Positions 41,304 to 52,743 of a stretch of 64,000 nt of DNA are shown piece by piece (the first letter of the stretch is position 1; each line of letters starts with the position of its first letter). The stretch lies in assembly GCF_002930615.1 (NCBI RefSeq), contig NZ_PSNX01000001.1, positions 288,681-352,680 on the forward strand, given 5' to 3'. The notes under the pieces are model-generated. The model ran no database searches and was not told the origin of the DNA. It saw nothing but the letters and a program-made list of their open reading frames with translations. A program made the translations under genes and the position numbers. Origin of the DNA: Caldimonas caldifontis. Its GTDB lineage: Bacteria; Pseudomonadota; Gammaproteobacteria; Burkholderiales; Burkholderiaceae_C.

Positions 41304-43123
41304 ACTGGCTCGCGCGGCTTCTGTCCCGTCGCGGCAAGGGTGCGGCCCCCGCGCGGCGCAAGGCACGCATGCCGGCCGCGCACGCACTGCACGAGGTGCG
41401 CTACGCCACGAGCCCGCTGCTGGCGTCCAAGACGCCGCCCTGGCGCTCGAAGTTTCTGGTGGCCTGCATCGGCCTGTCGTTCTGCGTCCTGCTGGGCCGC
41501 GCGGTCTATGTGCAGATCATCGGCACCGATTTCTACCAGCGCCAGGGTGAAAGCCGCTATGCCCGCACGATCGAACTGCCGGCCAATCGTGGCCGCATCC
41601 TGGATCGCAACGGCCTGATCCTGGCCTCCAGCGTGCCGGCTCCGTCGATCTGGGTCATCCCCAAGGACTTTGAAGCCGACCACACGCAGCGGCGCGAACT
41701 CGCTCGTTTGCTGGGGATGACGACCGCCGACCTGGACAAGCGCTTGACGGACAATCCCAATTTCGTCTGGCTGCGTCGCCAGATCGACGAGGACGTGGCC
41801 GAGCGCATCAAGGCGCTGGGTCTCAAAGGCGTGCATCAGGTCAAGGAGTACAAGCGCCGCTATCCGGAAGGTGAGGCGGTGGCCCATGTCGTGGGCTTCA
41901 CCGACGTCGAGGATCGCGGCCAGGAAGGTGTCGAGCTGGCCTTCCAGCGTGAGCTGGCCGGCCGCAATGGGCAGCGCCGTGTCATCCGCGACCGCCTGGG
42001 ACGCATCGTTGAGGACATCGGCGAGAGCGTCGCCCCGGTCGATGGTCAGGACATCCAGCTCTCCATCGACTCCAAGATCCAGTTCTTTGCCTACCAGCGA
42101 CTGCGCGAGGCGGTGGCGCAGCACAAGGCTCAGGCAGGGTCCGTGGTGGTGCTGGACGTGCGCACGGGAGAGGTGCTGGCGCTGGCCAACTACCCCAGCT
42201 ACAACCCCGCGAAGCGTCAGAATCTCAGCGGTGCGCAGCTGCGCAACCGAGCCCTCACCGACACCTTTGAACCGGGCTCGACGATGAAACCCTTTGTGGC
42301 TGCCCTCTCGATGGAGACGGGTCGCGTCACCGCGAACACCACGATCGACACCGGAGCAGGCTGGATCACGGTGACGGGCTCGACCATCCGTGACACCCGG
42401 GCGTACGGCCGCCTGTCGGTGGCCGAAGTCATCCAGAAGTCCAGCAACGTGGGCACCGTCAAGCTGGCCCAGCAGATTCCGTCGCAGGAAATGTGGGAGA
42501 TGTTCACCGAGATCGGTCTGGGTCAGAAGCCCCACTTGCCCTTCCCGGGGGTGGTGAGCGGCCGCCTGCGTCCGCCCAAGACCTGGCGACCCATCGAGCA
42601 TGCCACCATGAGCTATGGCTATGGACTGTCTGCCTCGCTCTTCCAGCTGGCCCAGTCCTATACCGTGTTTGCCCGCGACGGTGAACTCATCCCGGTGACC
42701 CTGCTCAAGTCGGACGAGCAGGCCCACGGGCCGCGTGTGTTCTCTGTGCGCGTGGCCCAGACCACGCGCAGGATGTTGCAGATGGCCGCCAGTGCCGGAG
42801 GCACGGCGCCGCTGGCCCAGACAGTGGGCTACTCCGTGGGCGGCAAGACCGGCACGGCGCGCAAGCAGGAGGGCAAAGGCTATGCCGACAAGAAGTATCG
42901 CTCCTGGTTCGTGGGAGTGGCGCCGATCGAACAGCCTCGCATCGTCGTGGCTGTCATGATCGACGAGCCCACCGCGGGACACTTCTACGGCGGCATCGTT
43001 GCCGCGCCCGTGTTTGCCGAGGTGGTGCAGCAGAGCCTGCGCATGATGGGGGTGCAGCCCGACATCGCCGTGCAGCCGCAGATCGTCGCTCGCCAGGGCG
43101 AGGCAGTGGAGGAGAGCTTCTGA
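41300..43123 (+). CDS. ftsI: Penicillin-binding protein 3 (FtsI), septal transpeptidase
   Basis: Septal peptidoglycan transpeptidase and beta-lactam target. The 607-residue protein has an Arg/Lys-rich cytoplasmic start, one membrane helix (about 50-70), a pedestal domain beginning RYARTIELPANRGRILDRNG, and the transpeptidase domain. Active-site motifs are STMKP (Ser nucleophile and Lys), SSN and KTGTARK. About 25 residues of Arg/Ala-rich sequence precede the helix. The start overlaps ftsL by four bases; its TGA shares one base with the murE ATG. Confidence 0.97.
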   Translation: MNWLARLLSRRGKGAAPARRKARMPAAHALHEVRYATSPLLASKTPPWRSKFLVACIGLSFCVLLGRAVYVQIIGTDFYQRQGESRYARTIELPANRGRILDRNGLILASSVPAPSIWVIPKDFEADHTQRRELARLLGMTTADLDKRLTDNPNFVWLRRQIDEDVAERIKALGLKGVHQVKEYKRRYPEGEAVAHVVGFTDVEDRGQEGVELAFQRELAGRNGQRRVIRDRLGRIVEDIGESVAPVDGQDIQLSIDSKIQFFAYQRLREAVAQHKAQAGSVVVLDVRTGEVLALANYPSYNPAKRQNLSGAQLRNRALTDTFEPGSTMKPFVAALSMETGRVTANTTIDTGAGWITVTGSTIRDTRAYGRLSVAEVIQKSSNVGTVKLAQQIPSQEMWEMFTEIGLGQKPHLPFPGVVSGRLRPPKTWRPIEHATMSYGYGLSASLFQLAQSYTVFARDGELIPVTLLKSDEQAHGPRVFSVRVAQTTRRMLQMAASAGGTAPLAQTVGYSVGGKTGTARKQEGKGYADKKYRSWFVGVAPIEQPRIVVAVMIDEPTAGHFYGGIVAAPVFAEVVQQSLRMMGVQPDIAVQPQIVARQGEAVEESF

Positions 43124-44604
43124 TGGCCGTGCGCATGCTCGACACTGCCGGTGCGGCGCTCCAGTGGCTGCGTGAGCGCGGCTGTACCGACCTGGCGCTG
43201 GACAGCCGGCGCATCCGTGGTGGCGAAGGCTTCATCGCCTGGCCCGGCCACGCCACCGACGCGCGCCAGCATGTGGGCGCTGCGCTGGCGGCCGGCGCAC
43301 GCGCCTGCCTGGTGGAACAGAAAGGTGTCGAGGCCTTCGGCTTTGACGACGAGCGTGTGGCGGCGATGCCCGGGCTGAAGGCCCTGACGGGCCAGCTGGC
43401 TGACCAGTGGTTCGGCGAGCCGTCGCGCGAGGTCACACTGATCGCCACCACCGGCACGAACGGCAAGACGTCCACTTCCTGGTGGGTGGCGCAGGCGCTG
43501 GCGGCGTTGGGCATTCCCTGCGGGCTGATCGGCACCCTGGGAGTGGGGCGCCCGGGCGAGCTCACGCCCACCGGCCTGACCACGCCCGACCCCATCACCC
43601 TGCACCGCACGCTGCGCGAATTTGCGCAGACCGGGATGCGTCACTGTGCCATCGAGGCGTCGTCGATCGGCATGGATGAGCACCGGCTCAATGGCACACG
43701 CATTGCCGTGGCCTTGTTCACCAACTTCACCCGCGACCACCTCGACTACCACGGCGGCATGGCAGCGTACTGGGAGGCCAAGGCCCAGCTCTTCGCCTGG
43801 CCGGGCCTGCGCTCGGCTGTGGTCAATCTCGATGACCCCAAGGGCGAGGACCTGGTGTCGCGTATGCGGGGGGGCGATGTGTCGGTGTGCCGCTACGGCC
43901 TGCACCCGCAGGCCGACCTGCACGCGCGCGCGGTGGGCTACAGCGGCGGCGGACTGGGTTTCGAGCTGGTCGAAGGCCATGACACCGCCCGGGTGCAGAC
44001 CGCACTCATCGGCGAATACAACGTGTCCAACCTGCTGGCGGTGGTGGGTGCCTTGCGTGCGCTGGGCGTGTCTCTGGGCGATGCCGCAGCGGCCTGCGCC
44101 CGGCTCGGCCCGGTGCCCGGCCGCATGCAGCGCATCGATGGCGAGGGTGCCCCCTCGGTGGTGGTGGACTATGCGCACACCCCGGATGCGCTGGACAAGG
44201 TGCTGCTGGCGCTGCGCCCCTTCGCGCGGGAGCGGGGCGGGCAACTCTGGTGCGTCTTCGGCTGTGGCGGGGACCGCGATCGCAGCAAGCGGCCCCAGAT
44301 GGGGGCGGTGGCCCAGGCGAGGGCCGACCGGGTGATCGTCACCAGCGACAACCCCCGCAGCGAAGCGCCGATGCGCATCATCGAAGAGATCGTTGCCGGC
44401 ATGCGCCCGGCCCCCATGCTGCAGGCCATCGAAGACCGGCGGGTGGCGATCGCCACTGCCGTTGCAGCGGCCGACGTGCGCGACGTCATCCTGCTGGCCG
44501 GCAAGGGCCACGAGGATTACCAGGAAGTGGCGGGCCAGCGGCTGCCCTTCTCGGATATCGAAGAAGCCCAGGCCGCCCAGACGATGCGGAGGGCACGCGC
44601 ATGA
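43123..44604 (+). CDS. murE: UDP-MurNAc-tripeptide synthetase (meso-DAP adding)
   Basis: MurE adds meso-diaminopimelate to UDP-MurNAc-L-Ala-D-Glu in the cytosol. The 493-residue ligase has the P-loop TTGTNGKTS, a central domain with EASSIGMDEHRLNGT, and YAHTPDALDKVL. The DNPR motif in TSDNPRSEAP is the meso-DAP recognition signature, indicating DAP-type peptidoglycan. The first base of the start codon is the last of the ftsI stop (TGATG). The stop overlaps murF by ATGA. Confidence 0.97.
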   Translation: MAVRMLDTAGAALQWLRERGCTDLALDSRRIRGGEGFIAWPGHATDARQHVGAALAAGARACLVEQKGVEAFGFDDERVAAMPGLKALTGQLADQWFGEPSREVTLIATTGTNGKTSTSWWVAQALAALGIPCGLIGTLGVGRPGELTPTGLTTPDPITLHRTLREFAQTGMRHCAIEASSIGMDEHRLNGTRIAVALFTNFTRDHLDYHGGMAAYWEAKAQLFAWPGLRSAVVNLDDPKGEDLVSRMRGGDVSVCRYGLHPQADLHARAVGYSGGGLGFELVEGHDTARVQTALIGEYNVSNLLAVVGALRALGVSLGDAAAACARLGPVPGRMQRIDGEGAPSVVVDYAHTPDALDKVLLALRPFARERGGQLWCVFGCGGDRDRSKRPQMGAVAQARADRVIVTSDNPRSEAPMRIIEEIVAGMRPAPMLQAIEDRRVAIATAVAAADVRDVILLAGKGHEDYQEVAGQRLPFSDIEEAQAAQTMRRARA

Positions 44605-46007
44605 TGACGTTGTCCACGGCTCACGGTCTGCTGAGCGGCGCCACCCTCGTGGGCGACGGTGAAACCGTGCTGCTGCGCGTGCACACGGACACCCGCAGCC
44701 TGCGCGCAGGCGATTTCTTCGTGGCCCTGCGCGGTGAGCGTTTCGACGCCCACGACTTTCTGGTCCAGGCCCGCGAAGCCGGGGCGGCAGCGGCTCTTGC
44801 CGAGCGCGGCCTGGCCGAGGCCGGTCTGCCCGGCCTGCTGGTGCCGGACACCCGCGCGGCCCTGGGGGAGTTGGCGGCCGCCTGGCGCGCGGGCATGCAC
44901 CTGCCCCTGATTGCGGTGACGGGCAGCAACGGCAAGACCACCGTGACCCAGATGATCGCCTCCATCCTGCAGGAGTGGGTGGGCGAAGGGGCGCTGGCCA
45001 CGCAGGGCAACTTCAACAATGACATCGGTGTGCCGCTGACCCTGCTGCGCCTGCGGCAGAACGATGAAACCTGGCACCGCGCTGCGGTGGTCGAGCTGGG
45101 CATGAACCACCCGGGCGAGATCGCTTTGCTGGCCCGCATGGCGGCACCCACGGTGGCGCTGGTCAACAACGCCCAGCGTGAACACCAGGAGTTCATGCGC
45201 AGTGTCGAGGCGGTGGCGCGAGAGAACGGCGCGGTGATCGAAGCGCTCGGCCCGACGGGCGTGGCCGTGTTTCCCGCGGACGATGCCTACACCTTGTTGT
45301 GGCGCGGCATGGCGGGCCAGCGTCCGGTGCTCGTGTTCGGCGACGCCCCCGGGGCGGACGTGAGCGGGCAGGCCCATTGGGGCCCGCAGGGCTGGCATCT
45401 CTCCCTGCACACGCCCGTGGGGACGCTGACGACCCAGGTGCGCATCGCCGGGCGTCACAACGTGCGCAATGCCATGGCGGCTGCCACCTGCGCGCTGGCA
45501 GCCGGCGCCCCGCTGGAGGCCATCGCCCGGGGGCTGCGCACCTTCGAGCCGGTGTCCGGGCGCTCGCAGCTGCAGGTCATCAGCCTTGGCGGCGAGTCGG
45601 TCACCCTGGTGAACGACAGCTACAACGCCAACCCCGACTCGGTGCGCGCCGCCATCGATGTGCTCGCAGAGTTGCCGGAACCTCGCTGGCTGCTGCTGGG
45701 CGACATGGGGGAGGTCGGGGACCAGGGGGAGGCCTTTCATCGCGAAGTGGGAGCCTACGCGCGCGAGCGCGGCATCGATCACCTGTGGGCCGTCGGCAGC
45801 CTGTGCGAGCAAGCGGCAAGCGCCTACGGCAGCGGTGCCCGGCACTTTGCGTCAACCGCCCAGGCCCTGGCGGCGTTGGGGCAGGGTCCCGCCGGCGTGC
45901 GCAGCGTCCTGGTCAAGGGCTCACGATTCATGAAGATGGAACAGATCGTCTCGGCCCTGGCTATGCCCGGCCGTGGCGGCATGCAGGGAAAGGACACGCC
46001 ATGCTGA
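44601..46007 (+). CDS. murF: UDP-MurNAc-pentapeptide synthetase
   Basis: MurF adds D-Ala-D-Ala to UDP-MurNAc-tripeptide, finishing the cytosolic pentapeptide. The 468-residue protein shows an N-terminal substrate domain with [22 protein letters not shown], the P-loop [27 protein letters not shown], and [14 protein letters not shown] in the C-terminal domain. It starts on the murE stop (ATGA) and overlaps mraY by seven bases. Confidence 0.97.
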   Translation: MMTLSTAHGLLSGATLVGDGETVLLRVHTDTRSLRAGDFFVALRGERFDAHDFLVQAREAGAAAALAERGLAEAGLPGLLVPDTRAALGELAAAWRAGMHLPLIAVTGSNGKTTVTQMIASILQEWVGEGALATQGNFNNDIGVPLTLLRLRQNDETWHRAAVVELGMNHPGEIALLARMAAPTVALVNNAQREHQEFMRSVEAVARENGAVIEALGPTGVAVFPADDAYTLLWRGMAGQRPVLVFGDAPGADVSGQAHWGPQGWHLSLHTPVGTLTTQVRIAGRHNVRNAMAAATCALAAGAPLEAIARGLRTFEPVSGRSQLQVISLGGESVTLVNDSYNANPDSVRAAIDVLAELPEPRWLLLGDMGEVGDQGEAFHREVGAYARERGIDHLWAVGSLCEQAASAYGSGARHFASTAQALAALGQGPAGVRSVLVKGSRFMKMEQIVSALAMPGRGGMQGKDTPC

Positions 46008-47179
46008 TCACGCTGGCTCAGTGGTTGCAAGGCCTGTCGCCGGAGTTCGGCTTCCTGCGCGTGGTGCAGTACCTCACCTTCCGCGCCGTGATGGCGGCGA
46101 TGACCTCGCTGCTCATCGGCCTGGTCTTCGGACCCTGGGTGATCCGCAAGCTGACCGAACTCAAGATCGGCCAGCCCATCCGCGAGTACGGCGTCCAGGC
46201 CCATCTGTCCAAGAGCGGCACGCCCACCATGGGTGGGGTGCTCATCCTGCTGGGCGTGGCGGTGTCCACGCTGCTGTGGTTCGACTGGTCCAACCGCTTT
46301 GTGTGGATCGTGCTGATCGTGACGCTGGGCATGGGCGCCATTGGTTGGGTCGATGACTGGCGCAAGGTGGTCCAGAAGAATCCCGAGGGCATGCGCTCGC
46401 GCGAGAAGTACTTCTGGCAGTCGGTGATCGGGCTGGTGGCCGCCATCTACCTGGCCTTCGCGGTGTCCGAATCATCGAACGTGCGCGTGATCGAACTCTT
46501 CCTGCGCTGGGTGCAGTCGGGCTTCTCCAACCCGCTGCCGCCCAACGCCGACCTCTTCGTGCCCTTCTTCAAGGAAGTCAGCTATCCGCTGGGTGTGTGG
46601 GGCTTCATCATCCTCACCTACCTGGTCATCGTGGGCTCGAGCAACGCCGTGAACCTCACCGATGGCCTGGACGGGCTGGCCATCATGCCGGTGGTGATGG
46701 TGGGCTCGGCCCTGGGCGTGTTCGCCTACGTGGTGGGTAACGCGGTCTATTCGCGCTACCTGCTGTTCCCCTACATCCCGGGCGTGGGCGAGCTGCTGAT
46801 CTTCTGTGCGGCCATGGCCGGCGCGGGCCTGGCCTTCCTATGGTTCAACACCCACCCCGCCCAGGTCTTCATGGGCGACGTGGGCGCCCTGGCCCTGGGC
46901 GGTGCCCTGGGCACGATCGCGGTCATCACACGGCAGGAGATCCTGCTGGCCGTGATGGGCGGCATCTTCGTCGTGGAGGCTCTGTCGGTGATGCTGCAGG
47001 TCGTCTACTTCAAGTACACCAAGCGCAAATACGGCGAGGGCCGGCGCATCCTCAAGATGGCGCCGCTGCACCACCATTTCGAGAAATCCGGCTGGAAGGA
47101 AACGCAGGTGGTGGTGCGTTTCTGGATCATCACCATGCTGCTGTGCCTGGTGGGTCTGGCCTCGCTCAAGCTGCGCTGA
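46001..47179 (+). CDS. mraY: Phospho-N-acetylmuramoyl-pentapeptide transferase
   Basis: MraY transfers phospho-MurNAc-pentapeptide to undecaprenyl phosphate, forming lipid I in the inner membrane. The 392-residue protein has about ten helices. Conserved segments include [32 protein letters not shown] with the catalytic aspartates, [25 protein letters not shown] and [14 protein letters not shown]. The start lies seven bases inside murF. The family length is about 360-390. Confidence 0.98.
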   Translation: MLITLAQWLQGLSPEFGFLRVVQYLTFRAVMAAMTSLLIGLVFGPWVIRKLTELKIGQPIREYGVQAHLSKSGTPTMGGVLILLGVAVSTLLWFDWSNRFVWIVLIVTLGMGAIGWVDDWRKVVQKNPEGMRSREKYFWQSVIGLVAAIYLAFAVSESSNVRVIELFLRWVQSGFSNPLPPNADLFVPFFKEVSYPLGVWGFIILTYLVIVGSSNAVNLTDGLDGLAIMPVVMVGSALGVFAYVVGNAVYSRYLLFPYIPGVGELLIFCAAMAGAGLAFLWFNTHPAQVFMGDVGALALGGALGTIAVITRQEILLAVMGGIFVVEALSVMLQVVYFKYTKRKYGEGRRILKMAPLHHHFEKSGWKETQVVVRFWIITMLLCLVGLASLKLR

Positions 47180-47202
47180 ACACGGACACGAACACATTCA
47201 CC

Positions 47203-48969
47203 ATGAAGGATCTGCAAGGCATCACCGTTCTCGTGCTGGGCTTGGGCGCCTCCGGCCTGGCCATGGTGCGCTGGTGCGTGCGCTGCGGGGCCCACGTGAA
47301 GGTCTGGGATTCGCGCGAGCAGCCCCCACAGGCCGCCACGCTGCGCGACGAACTGCCCCAGGTCGAGTTGATGTCGGGCGCCCTGGGGCCTGCGCACGCC
47401 GAGGGCGTGCAACGCATCCTCAAGAGCCCGGGGCTGTCTCCCCACGACGAGCGCCTGCAGGGGCTGCTGGCCGAGGCCGCCCGGCGCGGTGTGCCGGTGC
47501 AGGGGGAGCTGGACCTGTTTGCCCAGGCGCTGGCTGACTTGAAGGCCGAACGGCGTTACGCACCCCAGGTGGTGGCCATCACCGGCACCAACGGCAAGAC
47601 CACCACCACGGCCATGACCACCTTGCTGATCGAGCGCACCGGGCGCCGCGTGGCCACGGCGGGCAACATCGGTCCGACGATGCTCGACACCCTCGGCGCG
47701 GCCCTGGACCGGGAACCCGAGGCGGCCCCCGCAGATGCGACGCTTCCTTGCACCGAGACCGTCGAGGCGACGCTCCCCCCGACCGAAGCGACGCTGGTGG
47801 ACGATGACGCCGAGGCGGTCGAAGCCATCCATGAGGCCGAGCGCCACATCGAGGAGACCCTGGAAGCCGTTGCGGCCCTCGGCGGCGAGGACGAGCCGGC
47901 CATCAGGATCGTGCCACCCCCACCGCCACCCCCGGTGTTCGAGCATCTGCCGGATGTGTGGGTGCTGGAACTGTCCAGCTTCCAGCTGGACGGTGTGTCG
48001 GGATTCGAACCCAGCGCCGCCACGGTGCTCAACCTCAGCCAGGATCACCTCGACTGGCACGGCAGCATGGAGGCCTATGCCGCGGCTAAGGCCTGCATCT
48101 TCGGGCGTGAGGCGGTGATGGTGATCAACCGCAACGATCCCCTGGTGGAAGCGATGGTGCCGGCCCCTCAGACTGTGGGCAAGGGGCGCTCGGCGAAAGT
48201 GATCGAACGCCAGGTGGTGCGCTTCGGCCTGGATGCCCCCACCCGCCCCGGCGACTACGGGCTGGTGGTCGAAGGCGGCATGGCCTGGCTGGTGCGGGCG
48301 ATGGAAGCCGACGAGACCCTGAAGACCGCGCGCCGCCGCAAGGATGACGACGCCGACGAAGAGCTGCACATCCAGCGCCTCATGCCGGCCGATGCCCTCC
48401 GTGTGCGCGGTCGCCACAACGCGGCCAACGCCCTGGCGGCGCTGGCCCTGGCCACCGCCATCGGTTGCCCGCTCGCGCCCATGTTGCATGGCCTGCGCGA
48501 CTACGCCGGCGAGCCGCACCGTGTGCAACACGTGGCCACCGTGGGCGGCGTGGACTATGTGGACGACAGCAAGGGCACCAACGTGGGTGCCACCGTGGCC
48601 GCTCTGAATGGCCTTGGTGCCGACCGCATGGGCCGTCGCCTGCTCGTGATCCTGGGCGGTGACGGCAAGGGGCAGGACTTCAGCCCGCTCCACGAGCCCG
48701 TGGCGCGGCATGCGCGCTTTGTGGCCCTGATCGGCCGGGATGCGGCCGCCATTGAATCCGTGCTGGCGGGCACCGGCGTCACCCACGCTCGCTTCGACAG
48801 TCTGGAAGCGGCTGTGCGGGGCTGTGCCGAGCGGGCCGAGTCGGGCGACGTCGTGCTGATGAGCCCGGCCTGTGCCAGTCTGGACATGTTCCGCAACTAC
48901 GGACATCGCGCCGAGGTCTTCATCGCTTCGGTGCATGCCCTGGCCGAAGAACGCGGGGAGCTGGCATGA
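47203..48969 (+). CDS. murD: UDP-MurNAc-L-Ala:D-Glu ligase with large insertion
   Basis: MurD adds D-glutamate to UDP-MurNAc-L-alanine. At 588 residues it is about 150 longer than E. coli MurD (438). The P-loop [10 protein letters not shown] is at 128-137 and [12 protein letters not shown] at 153-164, but the next conserved block [15 protein letters not shown] comes only at 251. Between them (about 171-248) is an acidic, low-complexity insertion with repeated EATLP-like words and a run of seven prolines. A shorter charged insertion with [14 protein letters not shown] lies further on, before [16 protein letters not shown]. Longer MurDs are common in Burkholderiales. The stop overlaps ftsW (ATGA). 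Confidence 0.96.
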   Translation: MKDLQGITVLVLGLGASGLAMVRWCVRCGAHVKVWDSREQPPQAATLRDELPQVELMSGALGPAHAEGVQRILKSPGLSPHDERLQGLLAEAARRGVPVQGELDLFAQALADLKAERRYAPQVVAITGTNGKTTTTAMTTLLIERTGRRVATAGNIGPTMLDTLGAALDREPEAAPADATLPCTETVEATLPPTEATLVDDDAEAVEAIHEAERHIEETLEAVAALGGEDEPAIRIVPPPPPPPVFEHLPDVWVLELSSFQLDGVSGFEPSAATVLNLSQDHLDWHGSMEAYAAAKACIFGREAVMVINRNDPLVEAMVPAPQTVGKGRSAKVIERQVVRFGLDAPTRPGDYGLVVEGGMAWLVRAMEADETLKTARRRKDDDADEELHIQRLMPADALRVRGRHNAANALAALALATAIGCPLAPMLHGLRDYAGEPHRVQHVATVGGVDYVDDSKGTNVGATVAALNGLGADRMGRRLLVILGGDGKGQDFSPLHEPVARHARFVALIGRDAAAIESVLAGTGVTHARFDSLEAAVRGCAERAESGDVVLMSPACASLDMFRNYGHRAEVFIASVHALAEERGELA

Positions 48970-50234
48970 GCACCACCTCACGTGCTGCCAGTGGGTGGGA
49001 GGCTTTCAAGGCACGCCTGGGTGCGCTGCGGCCCGCGTCCGGCAAGAAGGGCCAAGACGTGCCGGTGCGCGACTGGGTGTCCACCGGCCAGCCCACGCGC
49101 CTGCAGGGCTTCGACCAGGCCCTGGTGTGGGTGGTGGTGGCCCTGCTGGCCTTGGGCTTGGTGATGGTCTATTCGGCCTCGGTGGCCCTGCCGGATAACC
49201 CGCGCTTTGCCCGCTACGAGCCCACGCACTTCCTGGTGCGTCACGCGCTGTCGATCGGGCTGGCCTTCATCGCCTGCCTGGTGGTGCTGCAGATTCCCAT
49301 GCAAGTCTGGGAGAAGCACGCACCGTGGCTCTTCGTGGGGGCCCTGGTTCTGCTCGTTGCGGTGCTGCTGCCCTTCATCGGCAAAGGCGTGAACGGCGCG
49401 CGTCGCTGGATTCCGCTGGGCTTTCTGAACTTCCAGCCGTCCGAACTGGCCAAACTGGCGATCGCCATGTATGCCGCCGGCTACATGGTGCGAAAGATGG
49501 ATGTGAAGGAGCGCTTCTTCCAGGCGGTGGCCCCCATGGCTGCTGCGCTTGTGTTGGTGGGGCTGCTGCTGCTGGCACAGCCCGACATGGGCGCCTTCAT
49601 GGTGATCGCTGCGATCGCGATGGGGGTTCTTTTCCTGGGGGGGGTGAACGGCCGCATGTTCTTCCTGATGGCCGCCCTGGTCGTGGGCGCCTTCGTGCTG
49701 ATGGTCAGCCTGAGCGAATGGCGGCGCGAGCGGATCTTCGCCTACCTCGACCCCTGGAACGAGGCGCACAGCCTGGGGCGTGCCTATCAGCTCACTCACT
49801 CGCTCATTGCCTTTGGTCGCGGCGAGATTTTCGGCCAGGGACTGGGCTCCAGCGTCGAGAAGCTGCACTACCTTCCCGAGGCCCACACCGACTTCCTGCT
49901 GGCCGTCATCGGCGAGGAACTGGGCTTCATCGGCGTGGCGGCGGTGATCTTCGCCTTCTTCTGGCTCACGCGCCGCATCTTCCACATCGGCCGCCAGGCC
50001 ATCGCACTGGACCGTGTGTTCTCGGGCCTGCTGGCTCAGGGTGTGGGCATCTGGGTGGGTGGCCAGGCCTTCATCAACATGGGCGTGAACCTGGGCGTGC
50101 TGCCGACCAAGGGCCTGACGCTGCCGCTGTTGAGCTATGGCGGCTCGGCCATCCTGATGAACTGCATCGCCATTGCCGTGGTGCTGCGCATCGACATGGA
50201 AAACCGGCAGCTCATGAGGGGAGGGAGGGCATGA
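48966..50234 (+). CDS. ftsW: Septal glycosyltransferase FtsW
   Basis: SEDS-family peptidoglycan polymerase that works with FtsI at the septum. The 422-residue protein has a cytoplasmic N-terminus of about 55 residues and about ten helices. SEDS motifs include [36 protein letters not shown], and the conserved [21 protein letters not shown] with the catalytic-position aspartate, then [13 protein letters not shown]. Both ends overlap neighbours by ATGA. Confidence 0.97.
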   Translation: MSTTSRAASGWEAFKARLGALRPASGKKGQDVPVRDWVSTGQPTRLQGFDQALVWVVVALLALGLVMVYSASVALPDNPRFARYEPTHFLVRHALSIGLAFIACLVVLQIPMQVWEKHAPWLFVGALVLLVAVLLPFIGKGVNGARRWIPLGFLNFQPSELAKLAIAMYAAGYMVRKMDVKERFFQAVAPMAAALVLVGLLLLAQPDMGAFMVIAAIAMGVLFLGGVNGRMFFLMAALVVGAFVLMVSLSEWRRERIFAYLDPWNEAHSLGRAYQLTHSLIAFGRGEIFGQGLGSSVEKLHYLPEAHTDFLLAVIGEELGFIGVAAVIFAFFWLTRRIFHIGRQAIALDRVFSGLLAQGVGIWVGGQAFINMGVNLGVLPTKGLTLPLLSYGGSAILMNCIAIAVVLRIDMENRQLMRGGRA

Positions 50235-51337
50235 CCCATCACCTCGTCATCATGGCGGCCGGCACCGGCGGACACATCATCCCGGGCCTCGCCGTGGCCC
50301 AGGAAATGCAGCGTCGCGGCTGGAGTGTGAGCTGGCTGGGCACCACCACGGGCATGGAAAACCGCCTGGTGCCGGCGGCCGGCATCGCGCTGGACACCAT
50401 TGGCTTCTCGGGCCTGCGTGGCAAGGGTCTGTGGCACAGCCTCACTGGCGGCCTTCGCCTGCTGGCGGCCTTCGTGTCGTGCTGGCGCATCCTGGGTGAG
50501 CGCCGGGCCGATGCCGTGCTGGGCATGGGCGGCTATGTGTGCTTTCCTGGCGGGTTGATGGCGGCCGCGCGCTTCAAGCCGCTGGTGCTGGTGAACGCGG
50601 ACGCCTCGATGCTGATGAGCAACCGTGCGCTGCTCCCGGTGGCCGATGCCGTGGCCTTCGGCTTCGATGGGGCCGCCGCCACGAAGACGAAGCAGGCCGT
50701 CGTCACGGGCAACCCCGTCCGTGAAGAAATCGAAGCCCTCCCCGGACCCGACGAGCGCTTCGCTGGCCGCGAAGGCCCGCTGCGCGTGCTCGTGGTGGGC
50801 GGCAGCCTGGGCGCTCGTGTGCTCAACGAAACCCTGCCCAAGGCGCTGGCACGCATCCCGGTCGGCGAGCGCCCGCACGTGGTGCATCAGACGGGCGCGC
50901 TCAACCGCGACGCCGTGAAGGCGCTCTACCAGGCCGAGGGTCTGGATCCCGAACACGATGTCGAGGTCCTGCCCTTCATCGACGACATGGCCCGCCGGCT
51001 GGCCGAGTGTGACGTCATCGTCTGCCGTGCCGGTGCAGTCACCGTGAGCGAGCTGTGCGCTGCTGGTGTGGCCAGCGTGCTGGTGCCGCTGCTGGTGAGT
51101 ACCACCTCGCACCAGCGCGACAATGCCCTCTACATGGCCCAGCACGGCGCAGCCTTGCATCTGCCGCAGGCCGAGCTCACGCCCGAGCGCCTGGCCGAGA
51201 CCCTGCGCGGACTGGACCGCGACACCCTCAAAACCATGGCTCAAAAGGCCCGCACGCTGGCCCGCCCGCGGGCGGCCGCCAAGGTGGCGGACGAGATCGA
51301 GAAACTGGTGAACTCCCACCAAGGAGGCGCGCGATGA
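50231..51337 (+). CDS. murG: Lipid II synthase MurG
   Basis: MurG is a peripheral GT-B glycosyltransferase that adds GlcNAc to lipid I, giving lipid II. The 368-residue protein has the glycine loop [16 protein letters not shown], a second G loop in [13 protein letters not shown], and the UDP-GlcNAc site [22 protein letters not shown]. The start lies on the ftsW stop (ATGA) after a GAGGGAGGG Shine-Dalgarno. The stop overlaps murC. Confidence 0.97.
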   Translation: MTHHLVIMAAGTGGHIIPGLAVAQEMQRRGWSVSWLGTTTGMENRLVPAAGIALDTIGFSGLRGKGLWHSLTGGLRLLAAFVSCWRILGERRADAVLGMGGYVCFPGGLMAAARFKPLVLVNADASMLMSNRALLPVADAVAFGFDGAAATKTKQAVVTGNPVREEIEALPGPDERFAGREGPLRVLVVGGSLGARVLNETLPKALARIPVGERPHVVHQTGALNRDAVKALYQAEGLDPEHDVEVLPFIDDMARRLAECDVIVCRAGAVTVSELCAAGVASVLVPLLVSTTSHQRDNALYMAQHGAALHLPQAELTPERLAETLRGLDRDTLKTMAQKARTLARPRAAAKVADEIEKLVNSHQGGAR

Positions 51338-52743
51338 AGCACGCCGTCAAACACATCCACTTCGTGGGCATCGGCGGTGCCGGCATGAGCGGCATCGCCG
51401 AGGTGCTGTTCAACCTGGGCTACACCGTTTCGGGCTCTGACCAGAGCGACGGCGCAACGGTGCGCCGCCTGGCAGCCCTGGGCCTGAAGGTGACCATCGG
51501 CCACGAGGCCGAGAACATCGCCGGGGCCGATGCCATCGTCACCTCCACCGCCGTGCGCGGTGACAACCCCGAGGTGATTGCCGCCCGCGCCCGCCGGGTG
51601 CCGGTGGTGCCGCGCGCCGTGATGCTGGCCGAGCTGATGCGCCTGAAGCAAGGTATCGCGATTGCGGGCACGCACGGCAAGACCACCACCACCAGCCTGG
51701 TGGCCAGCGCGCTCGGCGAAGCCGGCGTCGACCCGACCTTCGTCATCGGCGGACGGCTGAACAGCGCCGGTGCCAACTCGCGCTTGGGCACGGGCGAGTA
51801 CATCGTGGTCGAGGCAGACGAATCCGATGCCTCCTTCCTGAACCTCATGCCCATCGTCTCGGTCGTCACCAACATCGACGCTGATCACATGGAGACTTAC
51901 GGGCACGACTACGCAAAGCTCAAGTCGGCCTTTGTCGATTTCCTGCACCGCATGCCCTTCTACGGCGCGGCCATCCTGTGTGCCGACGACCCCGGCGTGC
52001 GTTCGATCATCCCAATGATCTCGCGGCCGGTGGTCACCTACGGCTTCGGTGCCGACGTGCAGGTGCGTGCCGTCAACGTGCGTACCCAAGGCAGTCAGAT
52101 GCACTTCACCTGCCAGCGCCGCAATGGCGTGGCCATGCCTGATCTCGAGGTCACGCTCAACCTGCCGGGCGAGCACAACGTGCTCAACGCCTTGGCCGTG
52201 ATCGGCGTGTGCACCGAGCTCGAGCTGCCTGACGGCCCGGTGCTCAAGGCCCTGGCCGAGTTCAAGGGGGTGGGTCGGCGTTTCCAGCGCTACGGCGACC
52301 TGCCGGCCTCGGGGGGCGGCCACTTCACGCTGATCGACGACTACGGCCATCATCCGGTGGAGATGGCCGCCACGCTGGCGGCTGCACGCGGCGCCTTCCC
52401 CGGCCGCCGCCTGGTACTGGCCTTCCAGCCACACCGCTACACCCGCACGCGCGACTGCTTCGAGGACTTCGTGAAAGTCATCGGCCAGGGGGCCGACGTG
52501 GTGCTGCTGACCGAGGTCTATGCCGCAGGCGAATCGCCCATCGTGGCCGCCGACGGCCGCTCGCTGGCACGGGCGCTGCGTGTGGCGGGAAAGCTCGATC
52601 CGGTTTTTGTCGATGAGATCGGTGAACTGGCCCAGGCCATCATCGACCACGCACGTGACCGCGATGTCGTCATCACCATGGGTGCGGGCAGCATCGGCGG
52701 GGTGCCCGCCCGGGTGCTGGAGTTGTTGAAGGAATCTGCATGA
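51334..52743 (+). CDS. murC: UDP-N-acetylmuramate--L-alanine ligase
   Basis: MurC adds the first amino acid, L-alanine, to UDP-MurNAc. The 469-residue protein has an N-terminal Rossmann domain ([17 protein letters not shown]), the P-loop [38 protein letters not shown], and the C-terminal domain with [14 protein letters not shown] and [16 protein letters not shown] at about 51321-51327 is a good Shine-Dalgarno inside the murG end. Overlaps of four bases link it to murG and ddl. Confidence 0.98.
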   Translation: MKHAVKHIHFVGIGGAGMSGIAEVLFNLGYTVSGSDQSDGATVRRLAALGLKVTIGHEAENIAGADAIVTSTAVRGDNPEVIAARARRVPVVPRAVMLAELMRLKQGIAIAGTHGKTTTTSLVASALGEAGVDPTFVIGGRLNSAGANSRLGTGEYIVVEADESDASFLNLMPIVSVVTNIDADHMETYGHDYAKLKSAFVDFLHRMPFYGAAILCADDPGVRSIIPMISRPVVTYGFGADVQVRAVNVRTQGSQMHFTCQRRNGVAMPDLEVTLNLPGEHNVLNALAVIGVCTELELPDGPVLKALAEFKGVGRRFQRYGDLPASGGGHFTLIDDYGHHPVEMAATLAAARGAFPGRRLVLAFQPHRYTRTRDCFEDFVKVIGQGADVVLLTEVYAAGESPIVAADGRSLARALRVAGKLDPVFVDEIGELAQAIIDHARDRDVVITMGAGSIGGVPARVLELLKESA

